Counted from the stretch's first letter, positions 25,280-36,842 are shown. The stretch: DNA of 64,000 bases from Plastoroseomonas arctica (GCF_018128965.1 NZ_JAAEDH010000003.1:62001-126000); one strand, 5' to 3'. The notes: generated by a model from the sequence alone, not told the origin. Program-made: numbers and translations.

Positions 25280-25612
25280 TCAGTCGACGATGAACAGCGT
25301 AGCCCCGTCGCGGGTGGACGAACGATGCGCCGCATCGCCGAAGTCGGACACCTGATAGCCCATTCCGGGCCGCAGCACGAAGCGGCGGCCATCGCGGAGC
25401 TCGCTCTCCAGCTCGCCGGCGAGCACATACAGGACGTGGCCACGGTCGCACCAATGGTCCGCCAGGTAGCCAGGCGAGTATTCGACCACGCGCACCCGCA
25501 CGTTGCCGGTCTGCATGGTGCGCCACAGCGCGAAGCCGGCTTCGCCATCGTGGCGTTCGGCGGGAATGGCGGACCAGTCGACCGCGGTGAAGGGCAGGGC
25601 GGGCAGCTTCAC
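25280..25612 (-). CDS. DHCW-motif cupin-fold protein
   Basis: The 110-residue single-domain cupin includes [21 protein letters not shown], the family's Asp-His-x-Cys motif with a metal-type His cluster, then [18 protein letters not shown]. No enzymatic role is established for this small family that I know of. The GTG start overlaps the dnaJ stop (GTGA), so it is translated together with the chaperone genes. Such linkage hints at a role during heat or oxidative stress, which is inference. It ends at a REP-like palindrome. Confidence 0.8.
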   Translation of the reverse strand: MKLPALPFTAVDWSAIPAERHDGEAGFALWRTMQTGNVRVRVVEYSPGYLADHWCDRGHVLYVLAGELESELRDGRRFVLRPGMGYQVSDFGDAAHRSSTRDGATLFIVD

Positions 25613-26739
25613 CGCGCCAAGCCGTCCCAGAATTCCTTCACCTTGGCGAAGAAGCCCTCGCTGTCCGGGCTCGACTTGCCGCTTTTGGCCGCCTCGGCCT
25701 CGAACTGCTCCAGCAGTTCGCGCTGCTTTGCGGTGAGGTTCTGCGGCGTCTCCACTGCGACCTGGACGAACATGTCCCCACGCGCCGCCGAGCGCAGCAC
25801 GGAGAACCCCTTGCCACGCAGGCGGAACTGCTCGCCGGCACGGGTGCCAGCGGGGATGGTCACCTTGGCGCGCCCGCCATCGACGGTCGGCACCTCGACA
25901 TGCCCGCCGAGCGCGGCCTGGGTCATGCGCAGCGGCACCTGCACCAGGATCGAGGCGCCCTCGCGATGGAAGATCGGGTGCGGCTTGACCGCGACATCGA
26001 CGTAGAGATCGCCCGAGGGCGCGCCGCGCATCCCCGCCTCCCCCTCGCCGGCCAGGCGGATGCGGGTGCCGTCCTCGACGCCCGGGGGCACGGTGACGGA
26101 GAGGTTGCGGTCGCGATGCACGCGCCCCGCGCCCTGGCAGACCTTGCAGGGGTTCTTGATGATGCGCCCGGTGCCGTTGCAGGTCGGGCAGGTGCGCTCG
26201 ATGAGGAAGAAGCCCTGCTGCGCGCGAACCTTGCCCTGCCCCTGGCAGGTGCCGCAGGTGCTGGCGGAGGCCGTGCCACCCTCGGCACCCGAGCCCTTGC
26301 AGGCGTCGCAGCTGACCGAGGAGGGCACGCGAATGGTTTTCTTGGTGCCCCCGAAGGCTTCCTCGAGCGTCACTTCGATCTGGGTACGCAGGTCCGAGCC
26401 CCGCCCAGCGGCTGCGCGCTGGCGCCCGCCACCACCGCCGAAGCGGCCGAACATCTCCTCGAAGATATCCTCGAAGCCGCCGCTGAAGGGGCCCTGGCCG
26501 CCACCGCCGCCGCCCTCGAAGGCGGCATGGCCGAAGCGGTCATAGGCGGCGCGCTTTTCGGCGTCCTTGAGGACCTCGTAGGCCTCGCCGGCCTCCTTGA
26601 ACTTCACCTCGGCGTCGTCGTTCCCCTGGTTGCGGTCCGGGTGGAACTGCATCGCGAGCTTGCGATACGCCTTCTTCAACGCCTCCTCATCGGCGTCGCG
26701 CGCGACGCCGAGCACTTCGTAGTAATCCCGCTTCGCCAT
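25609..26739 (-). CDS. dnaJ: Chaperone protein DnaJ
   Basis: The 376-residue type I J-protein stimulates DnaK ATPase and delivers unfolded clients. Residues 1-70 are the J domain with the HPD motif (QFHPDRNQG). A Gly/Phe-rich stretch with a run of five glycines follows (about 75-115). The zinc domain has all four CxxCxGxG units ([32 protein letters not shown]), and the C-terminal beta-sandwich domains are complete. ATG 26739 gives [11 protein letters not shown]. It lies 67 bases downstream of dnaK, behind a strong hairpin, and overlaps the cupin gene. Confidence 0.98.
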   Translation of the reverse strand: MAKRDYYEVLGVARDADEEALKKAYRKLAMQFHPDRNQGNDDAEVKFKEAGEAYEVLKDAEKRAAYDRFGHAAFEGGGGGGQGPFSGGFEDIFEEMFGRFGGGGGRQRAAAGRGSDLRTQIEVTLEEAFGGTKKTIRVPSSVSCDACKGSGAEGGTASASTCGTCQGQGKVRAQQGFFLIERTCPTCNGTGRIIKNPCKVCQGAGRVHRDRNLSVTVPPGVEDGTRIRLAGEGEAGMRGAPSGDLYVDVAVKPHPIFHREGASILVQVPLRMTQAALGGHVEVPTVDGGRAKVTIPAGTRAGEQFRLRGKGFSVLRSAARGDMFVQVAVETPQNLTAKQRELLEQFEAEAAKSGKSSPDSEGFFAKVKEFWDGLAR

Positions 26740-26770
26740 TGCGGTCACACGCTCCCCTGGCAGCGCGAAA

Positions 26771-26798
26771 GCCCCCGCCCGGCACGCGCCGGGCGGGG
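26771..26798 (-). terminator. Hairpin between dnaK and dnaJ (terminator or attenuator)
   Basis: An 11-base perfect GC stem (26788-26798 with 26773-26783, 4-base loop) is followed on the minus strand by GCTTTCGC. The T run is short, so partial termination or transcript stabilisation of dnaK is more likely than a full stop. It would make dnaJ less abundant than dnaK, as is usual. Confidence 0.65.
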
Positions 26799-26806
26799 AT
26801 CACGGT

Positions 26807-28723
<1,917 letters not shown>

Positions 28724-28820
28724 CCAAATACTCTCCTATGTGGCTGACGGGTCCGGCCCAACGATGAGGCACCGTGCCCGCCCCCGTCTCAACGGATGGG
28801 GTGGATTGCAACAGCCCGAG

Positions 28821-28849
28821 ATGTATTGACCGCAGCGGCCCCCGACAAG
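28821..28849 (-). promoter_or_regulatory. Possible RpoH-type promoter of dnaK
   Basis: On the minus strand CTTGTC (28849-28844) is followed after about 14 bases by a CAATACAT-like -10. This resembles the alphaproteobacterial heat-shock pattern with a strong CTTG -35. It lies about 100 bases upstream of the dnaK start. No other good candidate was seen in the 269-base gap between dnaK and the NifU-like gene. Confidence 0.35.
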
Positions 28850-28992
28850 GCCCCAGGCCTCACTTGGCTGGAATGAGAGGCTGGATTGCACCCTCCCCGT
28901 TGCGCAATCGGCCCATCCGCGCCACCTATCGCGAAACCGGACCGGGGTCGTGCGGTATGAACAACCCCTCCCAGCCGTATCGGACCAGCGCC

Positions 28993-29559
28993 ATGTTCAT
29001 CGAGACCGAAGCCACCCCGAACCCCGCCACCCTGAAGTTCCTCCCCGGCCGGGACGTGATGGGCGAGCGCGGCACCGCCGACTTCACCGCGGCCGAGGAG
29101 GCCGCCGCCCGCAGCCCGCTCGCCGCGCGCATCTTCGCGCTGGGCGACGTGGCGCGGGTGTTCCTGGGCGCCGATTTCATCACCGTCACCAAATCCGACG
29201 AGACCGAGTGGCAGACGCTGCGCCCGCGCGTGCTGGGCGCTGTGATGGAGCATTTCACCGCCGGCCTGCCGGTGCTCGAGGGTGCGGACGCCGAGGCGGA
29301 AGCCGAGGATGTGGACCCCGCCGACCTCGAGATCGCGGCCCAGATCAAGGAACTGCTCGACACCCGGGTGCGCCCCGCCGTGGCCGGCGACGGTGGCGAC
29401 ATCGTGTTCCGCGGCTATCGCGACGGCATCGTGCGGCTGCGCATGCAGGGTGCCTGCTCGGGCTGCCCCTCCTCGCGTGCCACGCTCAAGCATGGCGTCG
29501 AGAACATGCTGCGTCACTATGTGCCCGAAGTCGTGGCGGTCGAGCAGGTCGAGGCCTGA
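28993..29559 (+). CDS. NifU/Nfu-family iron-sulfur scaffold protein
   Basis: The 188-residue protein has an Nfu N-terminal domain (MFIETEATPNPATLKFLPGR, about 1-90) joined by an acidic linker to a NifU-like C-terminal domain (about 110-188). The latter carries the cluster-binding CxxC in GACSGCPSS and GDGGDIVFRGY. Such proteins carry or hand over Fe-S clusters to target enzymes. An upstream in-frame ATG at 28957 would add 12 residues, but the family N-terminus begins at MFIETEATPNP, so 28993 is used. It is divergent from dnaK. Confidence 0.92.
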   Translation: MFIETEATPNPATLKFLPGRDVMGERGTADFTAAEEAAARSPLAARIFALGDVARVFLGADFITVTKSDETEWQTLRPRVLGAVMEHFTAGLPVLEGADAEAEAEDVDPADLEIAAQIKELLDTRVRPAVAGDGGDIVFRGYRDGIVRLRMQGACSGCPSSRATLKHGVENMLRHYVPEVVAVEQVEA

Positions 29560-29632
29560 CCGCGACTGGATTCTAAGCGGCGTCAGGTCATGCTAGGACA
29601 TCGTTCGGAACCCTAGCGGAGCCTGAACGCGC

Positions 29633-32600
29633 GTGTCCGACGCCGAAGACAGCGGACCGGGGCAGCCCCCAGCCAGGGGTGTCACCGGTATGGAGCGCTT
29701 CGCGACAGCCGCCGATGTCCAACTCGTCCATGTCCTGCTGCTGGGGCGGGAGAGCCGGCGGGCCGAAACCCTGCAGCGCCACACCGGGCGGCCCCTGCAC
29801 CTCGTCGTCCAGGCGGTGGCGCGGGCGGGGGAATTCGGCGCGGAGGTGGTGCCGGCCGTTACCGAGGGAACGCTGCCGCCGCATGCCCGCCTGGGCGTGC
29901 TGCCGGACCCCTATCTGCGCGACTGGGTGGCGCTGGTGCTCGGCGCCCAGCCGCCGGCGGGTGGCTGGCTGGGGTTCCTGGCCTGGGCGCTGACCGCGCC
30001 GGCCATGCTGCGCAGCATCGAAGCCTCCGTCCCGCCGGTGGCGCGCGCCTTGCGCAACCTCGCCGCCGCGCGCGCCGGCACCGAAACGGCGTGGGCCGAG
30101 CCGCCGCCGGTGGAGACGCCGCGCATCACGGCCAATGCCGCGGCCGGCCCGGCAGGATCTCGCGTCGGCGCCCGGCACGTCACCGTCATCGCCTGGGACA
30201 TGGCGCACAACCCCGTGGCGCGGGCCCATATGCTGGCCGAACTCGCCGGCCCCGGCGACGCGACGGAGCTGGTCGGGCCGATCTTCGAAAGCCAGGGCGG
30301 TCGGATCTGGCCGCCGATCGCCGACAGCCCCATCCCGATGCGCAGCTTCGCCGCCGGCGATCTGCGCAGCCTGGTGGCCGGTGCCGTCGTCCTGGCCGAC
30401 GCGACGCGCTGCGATCTCGTCCATGTCGGCAAGCCGCGCCTCGCGAGCCTGCTGATCGGCGCGCTGATCCGCCAGCGCACGGGATGCCCGCTGCTGCTCG
30501 ACATCGACGACCACGAACTCGCCTTCCTCGACGACCAGACACAAGCAGGCTTCGAGGCGCTGGAAGCCGCCGCCGCAGAGGACCCGCTCGCCTTCGCCAA
30601 GCCGCGCAGCCCGATCTGGACGCGGTTTTGCGCCACGCTGGTTGGGGAGGCCGATGGCATCACCGTCTCCTCCGGCGCCCTGCAGCGTGCCTATGGCGGC
30701 ACCATCCTCCGCCACGCACGCGACGAGGCGCTGTTCGACCCGGCCCTGCACGACCGTGCCGCGCTGCGGGCCGAATTCGGCTATGGGCCGGAGGATCGCG
30801 TGGTGCTGTTCCTGGGCACGCCGCGCCAGCACAAGGGGCTGGTCCAGCTGGTCGAGGCGATGGAGCGGCTGGCTGATCCGCGCCTCGCGCTCTGCGTCAT
30901 CGGCACCATCCGCGACATGGCGCTTCTAGGACGGCTGCGCCAGTCCGTCGCACGCGTCGCCCTGCATGGCGACCAGCCCTGGCAGCGCCTGCCCGCGCTG
31001 GCCGGCATGGCCGATGCGGTCGCCATCCTGCAGGACCCCGCGGCGGCGATCTCCGCCTGGCAGACGCCGGCGAAGCTGACCGATGCGCTGGCCATGGGCG
31101 TGCCGGTGATCGCGACGCCGGTGCCGCCGATCACCGAGCTCGCCGCGCCCGGCGCCGTCCGCCTGGTGGCCTCGCCTGTTGCCCTCGATGGCGCGCTGCG
31201 CGAGGTGGCTGCGGGGCTCACCAATGGTGGCCCGGGTCGGGCGCTGTTCCGCCGCGAGCTGAGTTTCGCCGCCAATCGCCCGCGGCTGGCGGCGGCGCAG
31301 GCCGCCTGCCTGGGCCCGCGCCGCGCCGAGTGGCCGCTCTTCGATCGGCTGTTCCAGCTGCTGGAGGCGAGGACCGGCATTGCGCTCATGCGCCCCGGGC
31401 CCGCCCTTCCGGCGTCCTTCGCCCGGACCCCCTTCATCGCGCCGGCGCCGATGGCCACCGCGGCAGAGCGCGCCCGCGCCGCCCTGCAGGAGGCGCGCAA
31501 CGCCGAGGCCCGGGGCGACTTCGCCGCCGCCGCCGCGCTGCTCGATGCCGGGTTGAAGGCGGCGCCGCGCCACGCCGACATGCTCTCCGTGCGCGCCCGC
31601 GTCGCCTTCACCATGGGCGAGATGGCGCTCGCCGAGCGCCACGCCCGCGCGGCGCTGGCGATGCGCCCGGAACTGACCCGCGCGGTCATCATCCTCGCCC
31701 GCATCGCCATGGCGGCGGGCCGCCACGGCGAGGCGGTGGAGCTTTGGGCCGCGGTTCCACCCACCGACCCCGCGCATCGCGAACGGCTGCTCAAGCGCGG
31801 GCGTCTGCTGCTCGGCCTCGGCCGCCCGCTCGAGGCGCTGGGCGAGTTCATGGCCGCGATCCGCCGCGACCCGCTCGAACGCGAGGCGCTGCGTGGCGCG
31901 GCCGAGGCGACCGAGGCGACCGGCGCGCTGCGCACCGCGCTCCGCCGCTGGCGCGCGCTTCTGGCGGTGGCACCCGAGGACACCGTCGCGGCCGAGGCGG
32001 CGCGGCTGCTCGAACAGCGCCTGGCGCCGTTGCCTGGCCTGCCTTCGCCGCTGCGCAATCCGTGGCTGCGCGAATGGCCGGGCGCGGTCGAAGGCAGCGC
32101 CGGCACCGCCACGGTCGAACCCTCGCCCGGGCTGACGCTGCGTGCCGATGTTCGCCTGCGCTATGCCGTGGCCGAGGCGCATGAGCGGCGCCCCGGCGAG
32201 CTGCCCTTCTACGGGCTGTGGCTGCGCCCGGAGGATGGCGGCGGCGAGGTCGCCTTCGCGCTGCACCCGGAGGCCGCGCCGATCCTGGCGGAAGGGCTGC
32301 GCATGGCGATCGAACTCCGCGCCATCGGCGCTGCGATGCCGTTGAGCCTGGCGCTGTACGATGCCGGCACGGGGCGATCGCGTCTTCTGCTCGAGCTCCC
32401 GGCCACGGCGCAGCGGCGCATGGCGTGCTTCGACCTCGCACTCGATGCGGCGGAGGTCGCGGCATTGGGCGCTGGCGGCCTCGCGCTCGTATTACGGATG
32501 GGCGCGCCAGGCACGCTGGTGGTCTTGCCGCCGCAGCCGCTCTGCCGGCTCGGGGCAGCGTTGGCCGCGCCCGAGGATTTCGAATCACCCGTGCTCGCCG

Positions 32601-32677
32601 CCGCCTTCCCGCCGGCGCATGGCCCGGCGCCGATCATCGGCGCACCCACCGTCGAACGGCTGAGCGCACCGGCATGA
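29633..32677 (+). CDS. Large glycosyltransferase with TPR repeats
   Basis: The 1014-residue protein combines several modules. Residues about 180-570 are a GT-B/GT4-type glycosyltransferase (WDMAHNPVARAHMLAEL, LLLDIDDHE, VVLFLGTPRQHKGLVQLVEAM, QTPAKLTDALAMGVPVIATP). Residues about 610-800 are TPR-like helical repeats (ARGDFAAAAALLDAGLKAAP and similar), followed by a beta-rich C-terminal domain of unknown type. It has no signal peptide or membrane helix. It probably acts on a surface polysaccharide or protein; the sugar is unknown. GTG 29633 is the start. It overlaps the next glycosyltransferase (ATGA), forming a three-gene unit. Confidence 0.8.
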   Translation: MSDAEDSGPGQPPARGVTGMERFATAADVQLVHVLLLGRESRRAETLQRHTGRPLHLVVQAVARAGEFGAEVVPAVTEGTLPPHARLGVLPDPYLRDWVALVLGAQPPAGGWLGFLAWALTAPAMLRSIEASVPPVARALRNLAAARAGTETAWAEPPPVETPRITANAAAGPAGSRVGARHVTVIAWDMAHNPVARAHMLAELAGPGDATELVGPIFESQGGRIWPPIADSPIPMRSFAAGDLRSLVAGAVVLADATRCDLVHVGKPRLASLLIGALIRQRTGCPLLLDIDDHELAFLDDQTQAGFEALEAAAAEDPLAFAKPRSPIWTRFCATLVGEADGITVSSGALQRAYGGTILRHARDEALFDPALHDRAALRAEFGYGPEDRVVLFLGTPRQHKGLVQLVEAMERLADPRLALCVIGTIRDMALLGRLRQSVARVALHGDQPWQRLPALAGMADAVAILQDPAAAISAWQTPAKLTDALAMGVPVIATPVPPITELAAPGAVRLVASPVALDGALREVAAGLTNGGPGRALFRRELSFAANRPRLAAAQAACLGPRRAEWPLFDRLFQLLEARTGIALMRPGPALPASFARTPFIAPAPMATAAERARAALQEARNAEARGDFAAAAALLDAGLKAAPRHADMLSVRARVAFTMGEMALAERHARAALAMRPELTRAVIILARIAMAAGRHGEAVELWAAVPPTDPAHRERLLKRGRLLLGLGRPLEALGEFMAAIRRDPLEREALRGAAEATEATGALRTALRRWRALLAVAPEDTVAAEAARLLEQRLAPLPGLPSPLRNPWLREWPGAVEGSAGTATVEPSPGLTLRADVRLRYAVAEAHERRPGELPFYGLWLRPEDGGGEVAFALHPEAAPILAEGLRMAIELRAIGAAMPLSLALYDAGTGRSRLLLELPATAQRRMACFDLALDAAEVAALGAGGLALVLRMGAPGTLVVLPPQPLCRLGAALAAPEDFESPVLAAAFPPAHGPAPIIGAPTVERLSAPA

Positions 32678-34584
32678 ACGTCATCGATCCCGTCGCCGCC
32701 AACCAGGGCGACATCACCGGACGCGTTCGTCTGGAGCAGTCCGAGGATGGCGCGCGCCTCACCGGCTGGGCGCTCGGCGAGGCGGACGTGCCCGGCGAGC
32801 CGCCAGAGATCGCGATCCAGGTGCCGGGGCTCGGTCTGCGCACTCTGGCGGCCTGGCCACTCGCACCCGATGCGGAGGCGCTGCCCGATGGTGCCTGCGG
32901 CTTCACCTGGCACCTGCCGTCATCGGTGCGCGACGGCGTGCCGCGCGAGCTGCGCGTCTGGAACCTCGCCACCGGCCTGGAGCTCGCGGGTTCGCCCATC
33001 GCCGTCGGGCGCGGCGCGGCGGTGCAGGCCAACGAGGCCGAGGCGCCGCTTGCCCGCTGGGACGCGCCGCTCACCGGCCATGTGAGCGCGGGCGATCCGG
33101 TGGAACTCGCGCCCGGCCTCTTCGTGGCCGCCGAGCCGCCCGCACGTTCGCTGCGCTACGAGCTTGTCGTTGGCGACCCGATGACGGCCGACACCGCGCC
33201 CGAACGCGGCATCCGCATCCTGGCCGATGCGCCGAGCGGACGCATCGCGCTGCACTTTCCCCTCGCACCACTGATGCCCACCATCGAGGACACGCCCGCG
33301 TTGCTGCAGCTGCGCGCCTGGCTGCCACAGGCGACGCAGCGGGCGATGCAGGCGCAGGCCGAACTCTGGCTCATGGTGTTCCGCTTCGGCGGCTTCGAGA
33401 AGCTGCGCCGCCTGCGCCGGGTGCGCGTGTTCCGCCGCCCGAGCCTCATCACGGCCCAGATCACGCTGAGCGAGGAGGACTTCGCGGCGGGCGCGCTCTG
33501 GCTTGGCGTGGAGGCGCTGAACGCGCGCGGCCTGGCGGCCATGCCGCCGCGCATCGTGGCGCCGGCCGGATCCTCGGCGGCCGGGATGGAGGATCAGCGC
33601 CTGCACAGCGCCTTCGACGCGCTGGCCGAGCTGGTGCGGGTGCATGGCGAGGCGGCCATGCCAACGCACGCGCTGCTGCCGGCGATGCCGCCGGCGGCCG
33701 GCCAATCCCCGTGCGTCGCAGCCGGCGACGCGCACCCGTTCACCCAAGTCATCCTGCCCGTCTACAATGGCGACGACATCGTGCGCGGCTGCCTGCGCGC
33801 GCTGCGCGCCGCCGGCACCGGGCCCTTCCAGGTGTTGATCGTCGATGATGGCAGCCGCGGCTTCACCGCAGAGATGCTGCGCCGGGAAGTCGCCGGCGAT
33901 CCGCGCTTCATCCTGCACCGGCGCGACACCAACCGCGGCTACACCAAGTCCATCAACGAGGCGGTGGCGCTCACGCAAGCCCCATGGGTGGTGGTGCTGA
34001 ACTCAGACACCGTCGTCCCGCATGGCTGGCTCGACCGGCTGCACGCCGCGGCGCGCGCAAGGCCAGGCACCGGGATGGTTGGCCCGTTGTCCAACGCCGC
34101 AACCTGGCAGTCGATCCCCGAGGTCAAGCGACCCGACGGGTCGTGGTCGGTCAACGACATGATCGAGCCCGAGCACCTAGACGCAGTGCAGCGCCTGCTC
34201 GACGAGGTCTCGACGCGCGAATACCCGGAATTCCCGGTGCTGAACGGCTTCTGCACGCTGATCGCACGCACCGTCCTCGACCGAATCGGCGCCTATGACG
34301 AGGAGGCCTTCCCGATGGGCTATGGCGAGGAGACCGATCTGTGCCTGCGCGCGCGCCGCGCCGGCTTCCGCCTGACGCTCGCCGACGACGCCTTCGTCTA
34401 TCACCACAAGTCGCTGAGCTTCGGCGCCGCCGGGCGCAGCCCGCTGACCCGCGCCGGCGGGCTCGAGATGACCAACAAGCATCTGGGCGTGAACATCGCC
34501 GCCCTCGAGCGCACCATGCAGTCCTGCCCCGCGCTGGTGCGCGTGCGCGCGCGCATGCTCGACCGCCTCAAGGAGATCAGCTGA
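32674..34584 (+). CDS. GT2 family glycosyltransferase with N-terminal extension
   Basis: The 636-residue protein has an unrecognised beta-rich N-terminal half (about 1-340) and a C-terminal GT-A glycosyltransferase domain (about 355-610). The latter shows QVILPVYNGDDIVRGCLRAL, VLIVDDGSRG, the metal-binding LNSDTVVPHGWLDRL and GYGEETDLCLRARRAGFRL. It resembles rhamnosyl- or galactofuranosyl-type transferases used for O-antigen or capsule chains. It is translationally coupled to the upstream TPR glycosyltransferase and 2 bases before the next one. The acceptor is unknown. Confidence 0.85.
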   Translation: MNVIDPVAANQGDITGRVRLEQSEDGARLTGWALGEADVPGEPPEIAIQVPGLGLRTLAAWPLAPDAEALPDGACGFTWHLPSSVRDGVPRELRVWNLATGLELAGSPIAVGRGAAVQANEAEAPLARWDAPLTGHVSAGDPVELAPGLFVAAEPPARSLRYELVVGDPMTADTAPERGIRILADAPSGRIALHFPLAPLMPTIEDTPALLQLRAWLPQATQRAMQAQAELWLMVFRFGGFEKLRRLRRVRVFRRPSLITAQITLSEEDFAAGALWLGVEALNARGLAAMPPRIVAPAGSSAAGMEDQRLHSAFDALAELVRVHGEAAMPTHALLPAMPPAAGQSPCVAAGDAHPFTQVILPVYNGDDIVRGCLRALRAAGTGPFQVLIVDDGSRGFTAEMLRREVAGDPRFILHRRDTNRGYTKSINEAVALTQAPWVVVLNSDTVVPHGWLDRLHAAARARPGTGMVGPLSNAATWQSIPEVKRPDGSWSVNDMIEPEHLDAVQRLLDEVSTREYPEFPVLNGFCTLIARTVLDRIGAYDEEAFPMGYGEETDLCLRARRAGFRLTLADDAFVYHHKSLSFGAAGRSPLTRAGGLEMTNKHLGVNIAALERTMQSCPALVRVRARMLDRLKEIS

Positions 34585-34586
34585 GC

Positions 34587-35651
34587 ATGGCGCGTATCGC
34601 ATTCGTGCTGCCGGTGCGCGGCGGCAGTGGCGGCGCCCATTCGGTGGTGCAGGAAGTGACCGCGCTGCGCGCGCTGGGCGTCGAGGCGCGGGTGCTGGTC
34701 AATCGCGCCAATGCGCCGCAATTCGCCGCCGCCTATGACCGCTTCGCCTGGGTCGCCGAGGGTGGAATGGGCGTGTTCGACGGGCCCAAGGACCTGGCCC
34801 TCCTCGCCGCCGAGGCCGAGGTGGTGATCGGCACCACCAACACCTCCGTCCACTCGATCAGCGAGGCGCTGCTGACGATGCGCAACTCCGCCATCCGCAC
34901 CGGCTACTACGTGCAGGATTATGAGCCGCTGTTCTACGCCGCCGGCACCTCCGAACATCAGCTTGCAGTGGCGAGCTTCGCGTTGCTGCCCAACTGCGTC
35001 TACTTCGCCAAGACCAGCTGGCTCACCGGCATCGTGCAGGCGGCGCATGGCCTCGATGCGGTGCGCGTGGTGCCGAGCATCGACCACGGCCTGTATGGCC
35101 CCGCGCCGCGCAGCCCGGGGCGGCGCGTGGTGGTGGCGATGGTGCGGCCGGCAACACCACGCCGCGCGCCGCGCCGCACGCTGAAGCTGATGGCGCGCCT
35201 CGCCGCCGGCGAGTTCGGCGATGTGGAGGTGGTGGGCTTCGGCGCCGATGCGGAGGAGATGGAGCAGGCGGGCCTCGTCACGCCCGAAGGCGTGCGCATG
35301 CTGGGGCGCCTGCGCCAGCAGGATGTGGCGGCGCTGATGCGCGCCGCGGATGTCTTCCTCGACCTGTCCGACTACCAGGCCTTCGGCCGCACGGCGGCCG
35401 AGGCGATGGCCTGCGGCTGTGTCGCACTCGCCCCGCGGCTCGGCGGCGCACCGGATTTCATCGCCGACGGCGTGAGCGGCTTCCTCGTCGACACCACCGA
35501 CGCCGATGCCGTGGCCGCCGCGCTGCGCAGCATTCTTTCGCTCTCGGAATCCGAGCTGCGCGCGATGCGCTACGCGGGGCTGGAGGCGGTTGCGGGTTTC
35601 ACCCCGGTGCGCGCGGCGATGTCGGAGATGCGCGCCCTGGGCCTGGCCTGA
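34587..35651 (+). CDS. GT4 family glycosyltransferase
   Basis: The 354-residue GT-B protein shows IAFVLPVRGGSGGAHSVVQE at the start (glycine-rich acceptor loop), GYYVQDYEPLFY, VRPATPRRAPRRTLKLMARL and the nucleotide-sugar end DLSDYQAFGRTAAEAMACGC. It resembles rhamnan-synthesis or exopolysaccharide glycosyltransferases. AAGGAG at 34570-34575 serves its ATG, which lies 2 bases after the upstream stop. The three glycosyltransferases are clearly one operon and probably build one glycan. Confidence 0.87.
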   Translation: MARIAFVLPVRGGSGGAHSVVQEVTALRALGVEARVLVNRANAPQFAAAYDRFAWVAEGGMGVFDGPKDLALLAAEAEVVIGTTNTSVHSISEALLTMRNSAIRTGYYVQDYEPLFYAAGTSEHQLAVASFALLPNCVYFAKTSWLTGIVQAAHGLDAVRVVPSIDHGLYGPAPRSPGRRVVVAMVRPATPRRAPRRTLKLMARLAAGEFGDVEVVGFGADAEEMEQAGLVTPEGVRMLGRLRQQDVAALMRAADVFLDLSDYQAFGRTAAEAMACGCVALAPRLGGAPDFIADGVSGFLVDTTDADAVAAALRSILSLSESELRAMRYAGLEAVAGFTPVRAAMSEMRALGLA

Positions 35652-35716
35652 GCCGCGCTTGCCCGTGGCGCCGGGCGGGTGCAGCGTCGCCCCGCAACCC
35701 GATCTCGAGGCCGCCC

Positions 35717-36181
35717 ATGCGCCTGTCCCTGCTGCCCCTGCTGCTGATCGCCACGCCGCTCGCGGCGCAGGAGATCACCTGCCCGCGGACGCTGCCGGCG
35801 AATGCGCCCGGATTCACCCTGGTGGCGCGTCCCTCGCCCACCGGCTTTCCCTACCGCGCCGCCGAGCTGCCGCCGCCGCGCCCGTTCAGCGGCATCAGCG
35901 TGATCGATGGTCCCGAAAGCGACGTCATGGCCCAGGCGCCCGGCACGCTGATGCCCGATACCGGCGCGCGCGGCCGTCCGACCCCGCCATCGCTGCGCCA
36001 GAGCTGGGATATCTCGCGCCGGAGCCCGCGCGGCTATGTCCTCGTCTGCCAATATGCCGGCACCGCCGCGGTGCTGGTGCGCGCCCTGCCGCCGCGTGCG
36101 CGCGAATGCCACCAGAGCCTGCCGGTGAACGCGCGCGGCGAGATCAGCGACAACGGCCCCCGTTCGGGCGGCTGCCGCTGA
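35717..36181 (+). CDS. Small secreted protein, STY0301-like
   Basis: The 154-residue protein has a signal peptide (MRLSLLPLLLIATPLAAQ). The mature part has four cysteines (ITCPRTLP, LVCQYAGT, RECHQS, GGCR) that could form two disulfides. Overall order (N-terminal CP, central SVIDGPES, WDIS, CxYxGT, final C) resembles the uncharacterised STY0301 family of periplasmic proteins. No enzyme motif is visible. It converges with the HD hydrolase gene; the ends are 13 bases apart. Confidence 0.65.
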   Translation: MRLSLLPLLLIATPLAAQEITCPRTLPANAPGFTLVARPSPTGFPYRAAELPPPRPFSGISVIDGPESDVMAQAPGTLMPDTGARGRPTPPSLRQSWDISRRSPRGYVLVCQYAGTAAVLVRALPPRARECHQSLPVNARGEISDNGPRSGGCR

Positions 36182-36194
36182 CGCGGCCGCTTTA

Positions 36195-36842
36195 TCAAGC
36201 CTCGCTGACGCCTGGCCGGTGGTCGCGCCGCGCCTGCAGCGCGCTCAGCTCCTCCAGAAACCGCGCCGCCGCGACATCCGGCGCCCAAGGCCGCCAGGGC
36301 TGCTCCGCATACCGCGCCGCGAGCGGGTCTCGTGCCAGGATCGGCCCCGCGATACCCAAAGTCTCGCGCACCTCCACCGGCGTCCAGCCGGCGACATGCA
36401 CCGCCTCGGCCGCCGCCGCCGCGACATCGGCGGATTTGTGGGCGCGCTTCTCCTCCACCGTCCAGGCCGGCAGGCGGTAGCGCGTCGCGACCGTCTGTGT
36501 CAGCCGCTCCGACAGCGCCGAAAACCCTTCGCCGAGGAACGGCTTCAACGGCGAGATGCAGTCGAAATTGATCAGCCCCTCTTCGGCGTCGTGCAGCAAC
36601 TCGCGCATCTCGCGCGCCGCATCAAGCCCGTGCCGTGTCCGCGTTCTACGCAGCGCCAGCACCGTCAGCGCGTGCTGCGCGACCGAAAGCGGCTGCGGCC
36701 AGGCGGAATGCCCACCCCAGCGGAAGGTACGCGCGAGCCCGAGGGCGAGATCCTCATCCGTCCAGTCGAACGGTGTCGGCGCCAGCAGGTCCAGTCGCCG
36801 GCCGGACGGCAGCCGCACCCAGGCGCGAGCGGCCTCATTCAC
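36195..36842 (-). CDS. HD-domain phosphohydrolase, YfbR-like
   Basis: The 215-residue HD-fold protein has its metal ligands in the first conserved His (AQHALTVL), the HD pair in ELLHDAEEGLINFDCISPLK and a later Asp in KSADVAAAA. This subgroup includes nucleotide 5'-phosphatases and small phosphohydrolases; the substrate is not known. Its ATG overlaps the stop of the upstream MBL hydrolase (ATGA), so both are made from one transcript. Confidence 0.83.
   Translation of the reverse strand: MNEAARAWVRLPSGRRLDLLAPTPFDWTDEDLALGLARTFRWGGHSAWPQPLSVAQHALTVLALRRTRTRHGLDAAREMRELLHDAEEGLINFDCISPLKPFLGEGFSALSERLTQTVATRYRLPAWTVEEKRAHKSADVAAAAAEAVHVAGWTPVEVRETLGIAGPILARDPLAARYAEQPWRPWAPDVAAARFLEELSALQARRDHRPGVSEA

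Noticed and set aside
25230-25282. Riboswitch or leader element before udh
   Set aside because: It is a short palindrome directly behind the cupin stop. No larger conserved fold was seen, and a REP-like 3' element is the simpler reading.
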